Source: Gammaproteobacteria bacterium GWE2_37_16
Lineage (GTDB): Bacteria > Pseudomonadota > Gammaproteobacteria > UBA9339
Assembly (NCBI GenBank): GCA_001801285.1
Contig: MGXG01000005.1
Location: 1-38,607 of the forward strand
Length of the DNA: 38,607 nt
Direction of reading: 5' to 3'
The notes under the pieces were generated by a model that was given only the letters and a program-made list of their open reading frames with translations, made no database searches and had not been told where the DNA came from. A program made the position numbers and the translations under genes. Below are positions 16,832 to 25,579 of the stretch, one piece after another; within the stretch, counting starts at the first letter, position 1, and each line of letters opens with the position of its first letter.

Positions 16832-19321
16832 TTACCTAATTGCCGTTTCAATTTCAGTGTCAGACTTCCCAGATCCAACCGGCTCAAATTTAACCAGTCG
16901 CGCTTTTATCGCCTGAAAAAATCCAACTTCATCTTTAATTGCCATAGCCTTTAGATGCGGGACAGATAATGCAAAAGCTTGTAACAATAAACTCACTTGT
17001 TTAGTAAACCTGTTCTTGCCATCATCTAAACTTAAAATATGTTCTTGCGCTTCAAGTATGATAGTGAGTTTTTGGCGTGTATCAGCGCCAAAATATTTCC
17101 TATAAGCAAAACCACTAAACATTTGCTCTACAATTTCAAAATTTTCTAGCATTTTCGCAACCGCTTCTTCCTGAAGCTCGGCAGGATCACCTTTTCCGCC
17201 ACTGGCGGTATATGTTGCAAGTGCTGTTTTTAGATCCGAAGCAATGCCAATATAATCAACAATCAATCCACCTGGTTTATCTCTAAAAACACGATTCACG
17301 CGCGCGATTGCCTGCATGAGATTATGGCTGCGCATTGCTTTATCTATGTACATCGTATGCAAACACGGCACATCAAAACCCGTGAGCCACATATCGCGCA
17401 CGATAACAAGTTTCAAAGGATCAGCAATATCTTTAAATCTCTCACCAAGAGACTTTCTGTTTTTCTTGGTCGTACTATGAATTTGCCAATTTTCAGGATC
17501 GGAGGAAGACGAAGTCATAACAACTTTAATTGCCCCTTTTTTCAAATCCTGATCATGCCAATCAGGACAGATTTTTATAATTTCCTCGTACAATTCAGCG
17601 GCAATTCTGCGACTCATGCAAACAATCATTCCCTTGCCGTCTAAAACTTCGCGGCGTTTTTCAAAATGATCGACAAGATCCGCAGCAATAATTTTCAGTC
17701 TGTCTCTGTGCCCAACAATCGCTTCAAGTTGCGCCCATTTTGCTTTAGCCTTTTCTTTGGCAGTTGATTCTTCGCCTTCAGTGATTGCTTCAACTTCTTC
17801 ATCCAATTTTGCGACTTCTTCGGGTTTCAAATGAACTTTAGCTAAACGCGATTCATAGAAAATTTTCACTGTAGCACCATCTTCAATCGCCTGAGCTATA
17901 TCGTAGACATCAATATAGTCACCAAAAACAGCAGGAGTTGATACATCTTCATTTTCAATCGGTGTGCCGGTAAAGCCAATAAATGAGGCATTCGGCAAAG
18001 CATCACGTAAATATTTGGCAAAACCGTATCGGGTTAAAATTTCGCCGCCTTTTTCTTGTGTTTTAGCGCTAAAACCATATTGACTGCGATGCGCCTCATC
18101 AGCCATGACAATAATATTTTTTCTTTCCGATAATAAATCAAAATTATTAGCACCATCTTCTGGAAAAAATTTTTGCATTGTTGTAAAGACAATGCCGCCA
18201 CCAGCAACTTTTAAAAGCTTTTTTAAATCGCTTCTACTTTTTGCCTGCACTGGATCTTGGCGTAAAAGTTGTTTGCAATTGGCAAAAGTATCAAAAAGTT
18301 GGTCATCCAGATCATTGCGATCAGTAATCACAACAACCGTTGGGTTATTGAGTTCTAAAACAGTTTTCCCTGTATAAAAAACCATCGAAAGTGATTTACC
18401 ACTGCCTTGTGTGTGCCAAACTACGCCAGCTTTTCTGTCACCATTTTCGCTTGATGCTGCAAGAGTTTTTACTAACGCCTTATTGACAGCATAATATTGA
18501 TGATAAGCGGCAATTTTCTTGATGGTAATAACAGTAGCTAAATTGGTTTTGGCGTCTTCGGTTTTGCTTTTTTCAAATACGACAAAATGACAAATCAGAT
18601 CCAGCAAGGTTTCTTTTTTGAGCATTCCTTTGATAAGTGTTTCTATTTGAGGAACTGTGGTTTTGTCTTCTTTCAATCCATCAATTGATTTCCAGGCAAG
18701 AAAGCGCGAAATATCCGAAGATATTGTCCCCGTCTTCGCATCCAACCCATCGGACGCAACTAAAATACTGTTGTAATAAAAAAGTGATGGAATTGCATTT
18801 TTATAATTTTGTAATTGGGTAAAAGCTTTTTGCACCGTAGCATTTTCATCTGTCGGATTTTTAAGCTCGATTACAACAAGCGGCAAGCCATTTACAAACA
18901 AAACTACATCGGGTCTTTTTGTGTTGTTATTTTCAATGACTGTAAATTGATTGCATGCTAAAAATTCGTTATTACTCGCATTTTCAAAATCAACTAAACG
19001 TACTTTGTCGCCCTTGATTCCATCAACGCCCATTACCTCAACCTCAATGCCTTCCGTCAGCATGCGGTGAAAAGCGTCATTATTGTCAATTAAATTTTGA
19101 CTCGGTAGATTTAAAATTTGGCGTAAAGCCTGATCTTTGGCTTCTTCGGGAATATTGGGATTTAGATCATCAATGGCATGTTTTAAACGATTTTTTAAAA
19201 CCACTTCACCAAGATTCAACCGCTCCGATTCCTGCTCTTCTGGTGACAAATATTGCCACCCCTGATTTTGTAAAAGCTCAATAACGAATTCTTCAATTGT
19301 CGATTCAAATATGCGGGTCAT
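16832..19321 (-). CDS. hsdR: Type I restriction enzyme R subunit HsdR (truncated by in-frame stop)
   Basis: HsdR is the ATP-driven DNA translocase and endonuclease of type I systems. The 829-residue frame carries the nuclease site (RPDVV with D138, then VVIELK at 150-154), the Walker A motif TQGSGKS (304-310), MADEAH (406-411), GFTGTPIE, and the late helicase motif QAIARVNRVFRDKPGG. The ATG at 19321 has GGAGC about 10 bases upstream. The frame ends ETAIR-TAA. The next codons in the same frame continue the family's C-terminal domain to 16211, so a single C-to-T change (CAA to TAA) explains the break. The truncated protein keeps all catalytic motifs but lacks the domain that docks on HsdM/HsdS. 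It is the last gene of the island, 30 bp after rloB. Confidence 0.93.
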   Translation of the reverse strand: MTRIFESTIEEFVIELLQNQGWQYLSPEEQESERLNLGEVVLKNRLKHAIDDLNPNIPEEAKDQALRQILNLPSQNLIDNNDAFHRMLTEGIEVEVMGVDGIKGDKVRLVDFENASNNEFLACNQFTVIENNNTKRPDVVLFVNGLPLVVIELKNPTDENATVQKAFTQLQNYKNAIPSLFYYNSILVASDGLDAKTGTISSDISRFLAWKSIDGLKEDKTTVPQIETLIKGMLKKETLLDLICHFVVFEKSKTEDAKTNLATVITIKKIAAYHQYYAVNKALVKTLAASSENGDRKAGVVWHTQGSGKSLSMVFYTGKTVLELNNPTVVVITDRNDLDDQLFDTFANCKQLLRQDPVQAKSRSDLKKLLKVAGGGIVFTTMQKFFPEDGANNFDLLSERKNIIVMADEAHRSQYGFSAKTQEKGGEILTRYGFAKYLRDALPNASFIGFTGTPIENEDVSTPAVFGDYIDVYDIAQAIEDGATVKIFYESRLAKVHLKPEEVAKLDEEVEAITEGEESTAKEKAKAKWAQLEAIVGHRDRLKIIAADLVDHFEKRREVLDGKGMIVCMSRRIAAELYEEIIKICPDWHDQDLKKGAIKVVMTSSSSDPENWQIHSTTKKNRKSLGERFKDIADPLKLVIVRDMWLTGFDVPCLHTMYIDKAMRSHNLMQAIARVNRVFRDKPGGLIVDYIGIASDLKTALATYTASGGKGDPAELQEEAVAKMLENFEIVEQMFSGFAYRKYFGADTRQKLTIILEAQEHILSLDDGKNRFTKQVSLLLQAFALSVPHLKAMAIKDEVGFFQAIKARLVKFEPVGSGKSDTEIETAIR

Positions 19322-19351
19322 TTAAGAAGCTCCATTCTTTTTGGTTGTGGA

Positions 19352-20006
19352 TCAACTACTACAAATTAAACAATTTATTTCTTCAACAAGAAAATGAATA
19401 CTTGTCGATGGATTGCCGCTACTATCCAGCATTTTGCACCAGTTGATTTCTTTATATTGTTGAGGCACAAGATATTTAGCGTTTTTTATTGCTTGATTCT
19501 GAAATGGCAGCAATGGTTGAAATACTTTCTTATTTTTTTCAAAATTACCCAACTTATATTTTTTAAAAACTTGCTGGATTTTTTTTCTCAAGATTCTTTC
19601 TTGGAATTGGAGAAGTTGGTTTTTCGAGGTGCATAAAAATCCAAAGTTCAAAACATTCGTTTATATAGGCAATTTTAATATTATTTTCGTGAGCATTTTC
19701 TATTGCTTTTAACAATTTTTCTGGTTGATTTTCATAAAAAGCATCAACATCAAAAACGCACCAAATCTGATCCCCATCTTCTTCACAAATCTCTTGTTTC
19801 CCCAACTTATCTTTTTCTTTCCAAGCGATAACTTTTTTAATTAGCTCCCATGGATCCCAACAAACTGCTTTCTTAGGTATCAACAATGCAGTTTTAAGAT
19901 GGTTTTTGAATTCCTGAAAATATTCTATTTCCGCTCTTTCAGTATGCGCCCAAACGAAAATTTTTGGATGTGTTGGACGATGATTTGTGCCTCGATAATT
20001 TGTCAT
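19352..20006 (-). pseudogene. rloB: RloB family protein, frameshifted at an A8 tract
   Basis: RloB proteins carry a Toprim-like putative nuclease fold and pair with the ATPase RloA. The first frame (ATG at 20006) has FVWAHTERAEIEYFQEFKNH, then WCVFDVDAFYENQPEKLL and INECFELWIFMHLE. It then runs off family sequence at a stretch of eight A's (19579-19586, T's on the plus strand) and ends at 19563. The neighbouring frame supplies the rest: EKK-IQQVFKKYKLGNF through NPSTSIHFLVEEI to the stop at 19352. Seven A's would give one 217-residue protein, the family length. Either the gene is dead, it is phase-variable, or transcriptional slippage at A8 restores it. The start overlaps the rloA stop by 4 bases (ATGA). 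Confidence 0.85.
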
Positions 20007-21280
20007 ACTTGCTTGGAAAATTTTAAATTTTCAAAATCGGCAATATACGGTAAAGCCTTATACCTACCTTCTAAATATCTTTTAGCAAAATTTACGCCCT
20101 TTCTTTCGGAAATATCAGCTAATGAAAATAATTCAGTCGTTCCCTTTTCATCTCTATCCATAAAATAAATTTCATCTCTGCGCAGATAATCTTCGTCCAA
20201 GAGTGAAACAGCATGGGTTGTAAAAATAAATTGAGCGTTATTAGGGTTTTTTTCTTTAGAATTAAAAATTGAAACCAAATATTGGCACAAAACCGGGTGT
20301 AAATTCGCCTCAAGTTCGTCAATAAATAAAATTTTTCCGTTTTCCAGAGCATCAATAATAGGTGCTGAAAGTGCAAACATCTGCTGCGTTCCATCTGACT
20401 CTTCTGTAAAAAAATTCAAAGGAATGCTCGCTATTTCTTTTCCGTGCTTGTCGTATTTTTTATGAAAAAAAATCAAACTATGCTCAGCAATTTTGGAGTC
20501 TTCTTTAAAGAATAATTCCTTAAACTTATCAGGGATATTTTTAATCTCTTTGGCGGAAATTATTTTTTTACTGATCTTTATATCTGCGACCCCAAAATCC
20601 GCCTTAACAATGAAATCCTTAGTTTTTTCAGCCATACTGGAATTATTTAAGAATTGATCTATTGTATAGTTTAGCGTGTTAGCTCTTTCTGCCCCAGATA
20701 TTAAGCCTGTTTTCTGAATTAATTGGATTGTTTTTTTTGAGATTGGCTGATCGTAACTAGCAAGAAGCGTCAAAAATAAAACTCTTTCCGTTGTTTTCTT
20801 TTTTAAATCTCCCGATGCTTCTGAAAAGTAATTTTTATTATGCTTGATTTCCTGCTTCTTTCTTGTGAATAAAATTTTGTTTCCTTTTTTTTGTTTCAAC
20901 CATTCTGCTGTAATACTTTTTTTATCTATTTCAAATCCATAACTAAAAATATCTTCATCTAATAAAAAAGTCATTTCAAACCGTGACGATTGGTTTTCCG
21001 TATCTTCACTCAATTTAAAAAATTCATTAGGCAAATCTACTTGAGTATTACTACGTAGAAGAGATTCTAAAATCATCATGCGAAAAACTGCAAAAGCTTT
21101 AAAAATATTACTTTTTCCAGAAGCATTAGGTCCATAAATTGCTGCACATTTTAGCAACGAAACATTACCGCAATTAAAAACTGCATCCGATTTCATCGCA
21201 TCATCGCTTGTCGCCTGAAGATCAAGAACAATTTCTTCTTTAATGGAACGAAAATTTTTGACTTTGAAGTTTAGTAGCAT
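20003..21280 (-). CDS. rloA: RloA family AAA ATPase
   Basis: RloA is an ABC/SMC-like AAA ATPase found inside type I restriction loci and resembles the ATPase half of AbiL-type abortive infection pairs. From the ATG at 21278-21280 it has 425 residues: LLNFKVKNFRSIKEEIVLDL at the start, Walker A GPNASGKSN in AAIYGPNASGKSNIFKAF, a signature-like EESDGTQQMFAL, Walker B ILFIDELEANLHP, and the D-loop/H-motif IFTTHAVSLLD. The frame stays open for 26 more codons to 21358, but that start is TTG and the extra residues do not fit the family. It is coupled to rloB by ATGA. A 345-bp inverted-repeat element separates it from rloC, so it may have separate expression. Confidence 0.9.
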   Translation of the reverse strand: MLLNFKVKNFRSIKEEIVLDLQATSDDAMKSDAVFNCGNVSLLKCAAIYGPNASGKSNIFKAFAVFRMMILESLLRSNTQVDLPNEFFKLSEDTENQSSRFEMTFLLDEDIFSYGFEIDKKSITAEWLKQKKGNKILFTRKKQEIKHNKNYFSEASGDLKKKTTERVLFLTLLASYDQPISKKTIQLIQKTGLISGAERANTLNYTIDQFLNNSSMAEKTKDFIVKADFGVADIKISKKIISAKEIKNIPDKFKELFFKEDSKIAEHSLIFFHKKYDKHGKEIASIPLNFFTEESDGTQQMFALSAPIIDALENGKILFIDELEANLHPVLCQYLVSIFNSKEKNPNNAQFIFTTHAVSLLDEDYLRRDEIYFMDRDEKGTTELFSLADISERKGVNFAKRYLEGRYKALPYIADFENLKFSKQV

Positions 21281-21860
21281 GGAAATATTTTTAATCCTTA
21301 ATTGAAGATTGGTAACGATCAGAATGTGAAATATAACAAGAAAATTGCCAAAAATCAATGCTTTTTAACAAAATCTTGCAAATATCGGTTGTTTTTGGAT
21401 ATTAAATCCTAAAATGCGCAACATAAAAAAATTATCACGCTCTTTCAGAGCTTAATATTTCTGGGGGCTGCTTTCCCAGTCCCAGGTCCCAACCAAACCC
21501 CATGGTTCCTGTCGCAACTTCGTTGCTAAGTCACCCTGGGCTATAGTTATTATCACTACGTTGTAGTTTTTGTTCAAGCAGCTACGAAGTAGCAGCAATA
21601 ACCTATAGCCCAGTGGCGAGTTGGAAAAGAAAAAACATGTTTTTTCCCAACAAGCGCCAAAAACAAGGAGTTTTTGGCTGGCTTTTCATGTGAAACAGGA
21701 AGTGCAACAGGAAAAGGGAAACTACGCAGTAGTAACGTAACCCTGGGTTAATACCCCAAGTTTTCTGAGCTCTGAAAGAGCGAAATAAAAAATGTTGTAC
21801 GTAAAAAATAATGTTTTTTGGATAAAAATTGCGAATATTGGGTATTTTTTGCAATCCATC
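21281..21860. mobile_element. MITE-like element (21438-21782) in the rloC-rloA gap
   Basis: CGCTCTTTCAGAGCT at 21438-21452 is exactly inverted at 21768-21782 (AGCTCTGAAAGAGCG), bounding 345 bp. Inside, CTGGGCTATAG (21536-21546) pairs perfectly with CTATAGCCCAG (21603-21613). GCAAC-TTC-GTTGC (21514-21526) and several smaller hairpins also form. It has no credible coding frame, so any movement would need a transposase supplied elsewhere. Immediate target-site duplications were not found. Two imperfect 44-bp direct repeats flank it (21376-21419 and 21829-21872; the latter overlaps the rloC stop). The 83-residue frame at 21603-21854 is composed of the hairpins and is rejected as a gene. Confidence 0.7.
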
Positions 21861-24086
21861 CTAAATTGATGCTTTTAGTATAGTAAAATGCTCCGGAAAT
21901 ACGTTTTCCATCATTTCCAATAAATACTTAACATTTTTTTGTGTTTCCATCACCAATGATGGATCAAAACCTTTTCCTGTAATATGCGATTGGTCATTTG
22001 TAAATTTATAAATTGCAGTTTTTTTATTCTCATCAAAATCTAAACTCTTTAATTTTTCATAAATTTTATTGTTATTGGGAACTCTAAACATTAAAAATGT
22101 TTCCAAAACCTTTCTGGCGACATTTGGGATATGATAAATTTTCGCGATCGTTCCATCTGACTCACATTCAAATAAAAGCTTACACAAGTAATGATATTCA
22201 CTTTCATGATTTACTAATAATGAATCTAGTTTTTTAATTGTCGCCACTCTTTCATCAGTATCTATATCTATTTTATTGTATATCATAAAATATGGCTGCT
22301 TGTTTTTCTTATCTCTATTAAAAAAATTCAGCCAATTTAGTAATAGTCTTAAAAATTCAAAATTATGAGTAAATAAAAATACTTGTTTTGCGTTCGTAAC
22401 ACTATTTTTGAGAAAGGCAAACGCTTGAAAAAGTGAATTTGAATCTAAACTTGAAACTGGATCATCAATAACAATAATTCCATCCTTGATGTCAAAATTT
22501 TGGTCTTTTAAATGAACTACAAAATAAACAAAAGCAATCGCTGTCTTTTCTCCTTCGCTCAAGTTTTTTGCAACTTTTCCATTTCTTTTAATTACATAAC
22601 CACCACTTGGCGATACTTCAAAAATAATTTCTTTTCTACCAAGAAAAATTTCCAAATTTCTATTTAAATCTGCACACCCCTTATGTTCCGATGATATTAT
22701 CGCCTTATTCTCAATAATTCGCTGTTTTAATTTTGGTATACTGGCTGTTTGTTCATCCCCACTATTTAGCTTTTTTATTTCTATATCACAATCATTAATA
22801 GTATTTTTTATTTCTCTCACCTCATCAAATATTTCACTTATATAATGATTCTCTAGTTTTTTAAGCGCTTCTTCTTTTCGTTCCTGAAAGTTAGCCGTCT
22901 TCTTATTATGACTTTGAATTGTTTTATTTATATCCATCATACTTTTTTCAAATTCATTATTGGTAACAACTTCAAATTCTAAATTAACATGCTTCATGGT
23001 TTTATTTTTTTTAGCTTCTAATATCTTGATTAAATCAAAAATATGTTCTAATAGATTTGCTTTATTGCTACTAAATAGCTCACATCTTTGTGTATATTCT
23101 TGCTGAAATTCTGTATAAAAATTTGCTTTATCTATTATACATAACGACTCGATAATTTTGTAAATTTCCTTTAACTGTAATATGTTTATATCTAGTGATT
23201 TTTTTAGCTTTTGGTCTTCTTCATTAAAATAATTCATTAACTCTTGTATTCTTTCTTCTGATAAATGCTGATTACAAAATTCACATTTTTTTGCAGTATG
23301 CCGTAAATGCAAAGCAAGACCAGATTCAACCCATTGCGAAATATCAATATTATTTTTCAATCTTTCAATTACTAAAGATTCAACTATTTGCAAACATAAT
23401 TCTTTACTTTTTTGAGTGATTAAATTTAGTTTTTGAGACAAATCAGGTAAAATCATCTCATCTATTGTTGGTTTTTCCTCCTGCTTTAAATCAATAAGAT
23501 ATTTACTTACATCATGTTCACCTAAAAGTTCTTTTTTTAAAAGCAAACGAAATGCTCTTTCTGCTTCTGGTTTTCTATAGTTTCTCGATAATTCTCCCTT
23601 TATATTTGTTCCAATAATTTTTGCAACATCCGTGAATTTTCTTCCTTTTTCTGCTTCTTTTCTTGCTTTTAATTCTTCTTGCTCTTTCTTCCTATCCTGT
23701 GATTCATTTAAAGAATTTTCATCCTTTATTATTTGCTCCAAAATAACTTTATTTTCCTCCCCTAAAATTAAAATTGGTTTTGCTTTTGATCCTATAATTT
23801 CAATATGATTTGTAATATAGTCTTGATTAAAAACCCTTACTTTTTTATTAAAGACTTGGTTGTTCTTGAAACTTCCTGTTTCCGATTCTATTTCGTATTC
23901 TAAGCTAGGAAAGTCGTGCAACAATCCCTTTTCTAAAGCAGAAAATAATTTGGTAAGTGTCGTTTTTCCTGAACCATTCCATCCATAAAAAAGATTGTAC
24001 TGTTTAAAATCAGGTAAATCTTGGTTATCCCATTTATAGTCCGAAAAAATACCAAGATTATTTATTTTTATAATTTTTTTGATCAT
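21861..24086 (-). CDS. rloC: RloC anticodon nuclease (zinc-hook ATPase)
   Basis: RloC is a translation-disabling nuclease that removes the wobble nucleotide of a tRNA. It is related to PrrC and linked to type I restriction systems, which may hold it silent. The 741-residue protein shows Walker A YGWNGSGKTT (34-43), a long coiled coil with the zinc-hook CEFC (268-271), the ABC signature LSEGEKTA (509-516), Walker B GIIVIDDPVSSLD (536-548), and a switch His in LFTHNFEF. The C-terminal nuclease region has R658 and E662 in ARKVLETF and H701 in NDQSHITG, matching the Arg-x3-Glu...His triad of PrrC. The length and CxxC hook indicate RloC rather than the ~400-residue PrrC. It starts 13 bp after hsdS, so it is co-expressed with the specificity subunit. 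Confidence 0.9.
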   Translation of the reverse strand: MIKKIIKINNLGIFSDYKWDNQDLPDFKQYNLFYGWNGSGKTTLTKLFSALEKGLLHDFPSLEYEIESETGSFKNNQVFNKKVRVFNQDYITNHIEIIGSKAKPILILGEENKVILEQIIKDENSLNESQDRKKEQEELKARKEAEKGRKFTDVAKIIGTNIKGELSRNYRKPEAERAFRLLLKKELLGEHDVSKYLIDLKQEEKPTIDEMILPDLSQKLNLITQKSKELCLQIVESLVIERLKNNIDISQWVESGLALHLRHTAKKCEFCNQHLSEERIQELMNYFNEEDQKLKKSLDINILQLKEIYKIIESLCIIDKANFYTEFQQEYTQRCELFSSNKANLLEHIFDLIKILEAKKNKTMKHVNLEFEVVTNNEFEKSMMDINKTIQSHNKKTANFQERKEEALKKLENHYISEIFDEVREIKNTINDCDIEIKKLNSGDEQTASIPKLKQRIIENKAIISSEHKGCADLNRNLEIFLGRKEIIFEVSPSGGYVIKRNGKVAKNLSEGEKTAIAFVYFVVHLKDQNFDIKDGIIVIDDPVSSLDSNSLFQAFAFLKNSVTNAKQVFLFTHNFEFLRLLLNWLNFFNRDKKNKQPYFMIYNKIDIDTDERVATIKKLDSLLVNHESEYHYLCKLLFECESDGTIAKIYHIPNVARKVLETFLMFRVPNNNKIYEKLKSLDFDENKKTAIYKFTNDQSHITGKGFDPSLVMETQKNVKYLLEMMENVFPEHFTILKASI

Positions 24087-24099
24087 TTTTAATCAGCTT

Positions 24100-25566
24100 T
24101 TATGAATTAGTAATCATTCTAACTTTCACCTCACCATTCATCAGCTTCGGCAAAAGTACATCGCGAAGATTGGAAATGGTTTGAATTTGGGAACTATTGT
24201 TAAAAATTTTCTGATCAATTGGATTTATCGTTTTTTCAAAATCATCAATAATTACAGAACATGGAATTATTACTTCAATATTTAAAAAACTATCTTTATT
24301 AATTGAACCAAAAATTGTTCCTTCTGTTTCAAAATTTTCAAAAACTTCTTTTAGAGGTTTTATTTTATAAAGTGCATAAGATTTATATTTACTTCTAACT
24401 GCTCCCAATCCTCTACCAATACAACATTGTTCAAACGCAACATTTATATCTCCTACTGGGGCACGAACGCTTACTAATGTATCAAATTTTTCCGCTATTC
24501 TTTTTGGCTCTGTAGTAAAAAGACGAGTTTTTGGGAATCTTTCTTGAAAATCTGTTCGCCCCTGAAAAAAAATCATTCCTTCTCCTTGTTCATTGTAACT
24601 TTTGCCGTCTGGAGATTGTCCCATTATAATTTCAAACTCTTCTCCCAACTTTCCAATCTTCCACCCCTCTGGAATCTCGCCAAGCTCTGAATCAATCATT
24701 TTCCCAGTTGCGCCGGGAAAATTAAAATTCACAAACCATTCTTTAAAAACCGCCTGCGCGGTAGCTTCGAGGGTTTTATTTTGTTCGCGTAGAAGTTCGA
24801 TTTTATCATCTAAAGAGGATAAGACAGCGGCAATTGCATGTTGTTCTGGGAGCGATGGTATATACCATTTTGTATTTATCAAAAAATTCCAATCAGCTCT
24901 TGGCATATGAGTTCCTGTGCTAGCTCCCATTGATTTATCAATGAACACAGGATTAGCTACAAAGTAAAATAAAAATTTCTGATCATTATTTTCTCTTGCC
25001 TTAATTACCCAAATGTCAGTTGAACATACCCCGTCAAATTTTGCTAGCCAAACTTTTCTAAAATAAGGTCTTAACTTTCCAAAAAGTATATCCCCAGTTT
25101 TAAAATAAAATTTATTACTTTCAAGTTTGTTAGAACAGCCAAAACCATTTATTGTAAGCTCTTCTTGATTGATATGTTCAAGACCAATATATTTTTGCTC
25201 TTCATCCCCAGATTTCCATTGTAACTTTAAAATCTCCGCCACATCCCCCAACTTCACCTCTTCCCACCCCCGCAAATAAAAAATCTTCCCATGTTTATCA
25301 ATCTGGTCTTTAAATTCAGTGGTATTAATATCGTGATAGTTGACTACATCAAAAAAATACGGTAACGGCAATTCTTCTAATTCGCCTTTTACTTGCGCTA
25401 AAAGACCAAAATTGATATCGCCTTTTAATGCTAAATCGATATCGGATGCGGGTTGAAAAGTGTTTATGGCACGCGAGCCAAAAACTAGCACTGTGTGAAT
25501 TGCTGGGTATTTGGCAAAAACCGACTGTATTTGCTGTATTTCCTGATCGTTCAAGCCGAATTTCAT
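24100..25566 (-). CDS. hsdS: HsdS specificity subunit with N-terminal nucleotidyltransferase domain
   Basis: The 488-residue protein joins two domains in one frame. Residues 1-95 form a minimal nucleotidyltransferase: VLVFGSRA (G30, S31), SDIDLAL with D42 and D44, and FFDVVNY with D73, a complete candidate catalytic triad. From residue 100 (GWEEVKLGDVAEI) follows a standard type I specificity subunit. It has a first target recognition domain, the conserved coiled region PSLPEQHAIAAVLSSLDDKI with LLREQNKTLEATAQAVFKEW, a second recognition domain from about 295, and a distal helix ending RDVLLPKLMNGEVKV. HsdS chooses the DNA sequence methylated and cut. The two recognition domains imply a bipartite target I cannot read. 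The frame is continuous, with no stop or start cluster at the junction. It starts 13 bp after rhuM. Confidence 0.9.
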   Translation of the reverse strand: MKFGLNDQEIQQIQSVFAKYPAIHTVLVFGSRAINTFQPASDIDLALKGDINFGLLAQVKGELEELPLPYFFDVVNYHDINTTEFKDQIDKHGKIFYLRGWEEVKLGDVAEILKLQWKSGDEEQKYIGLEHINQEELTINGFGCSNKLESNKFYFKTGDILFGKLRPYFRKVWLAKFDGVCSTDIWVIKARENNDQKFLFYFVANPVFIDKSMGASTGTHMPRADWNFLINTKWYIPSLPEQHAIAAVLSSLDDKIELLREQNKTLEATAQAVFKEWFVNFNFPGATGKMIDSELGEIPEGWKIGKLGEEFEIIMGQSPDGKSYNEQGEGMIFFQGRTDFQERFPKTRLFTTEPKRIAEKFDTLVSVRAPVGDINVAFEQCCIGRGLGAVRSKYKSYALYKIKPLKEVFENFETEGTIFGSINKDSFLNIEVIIPCSVIIDDFEKTINPIDQKIFNNSSQIQTISNLRDVLLPKLMNGEVKVRMITNS

Positions 25567-25579
25567 TTATTTTCCCCTG

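Noticed and set aside
19352..19651. Independent 99-codon gene after rloB
   Set aside because: Its sequence from IQQVFKKYKLG onward is the missing C-terminus of RloB in the shifted frame; the first residues only reflect the out-of-frame overlap.
21603..21854. 83-codon minus-strand frame inside the inverted-repeat element
   Set aside because: It runs through hairpin arms, has no family resemblance and no good start.
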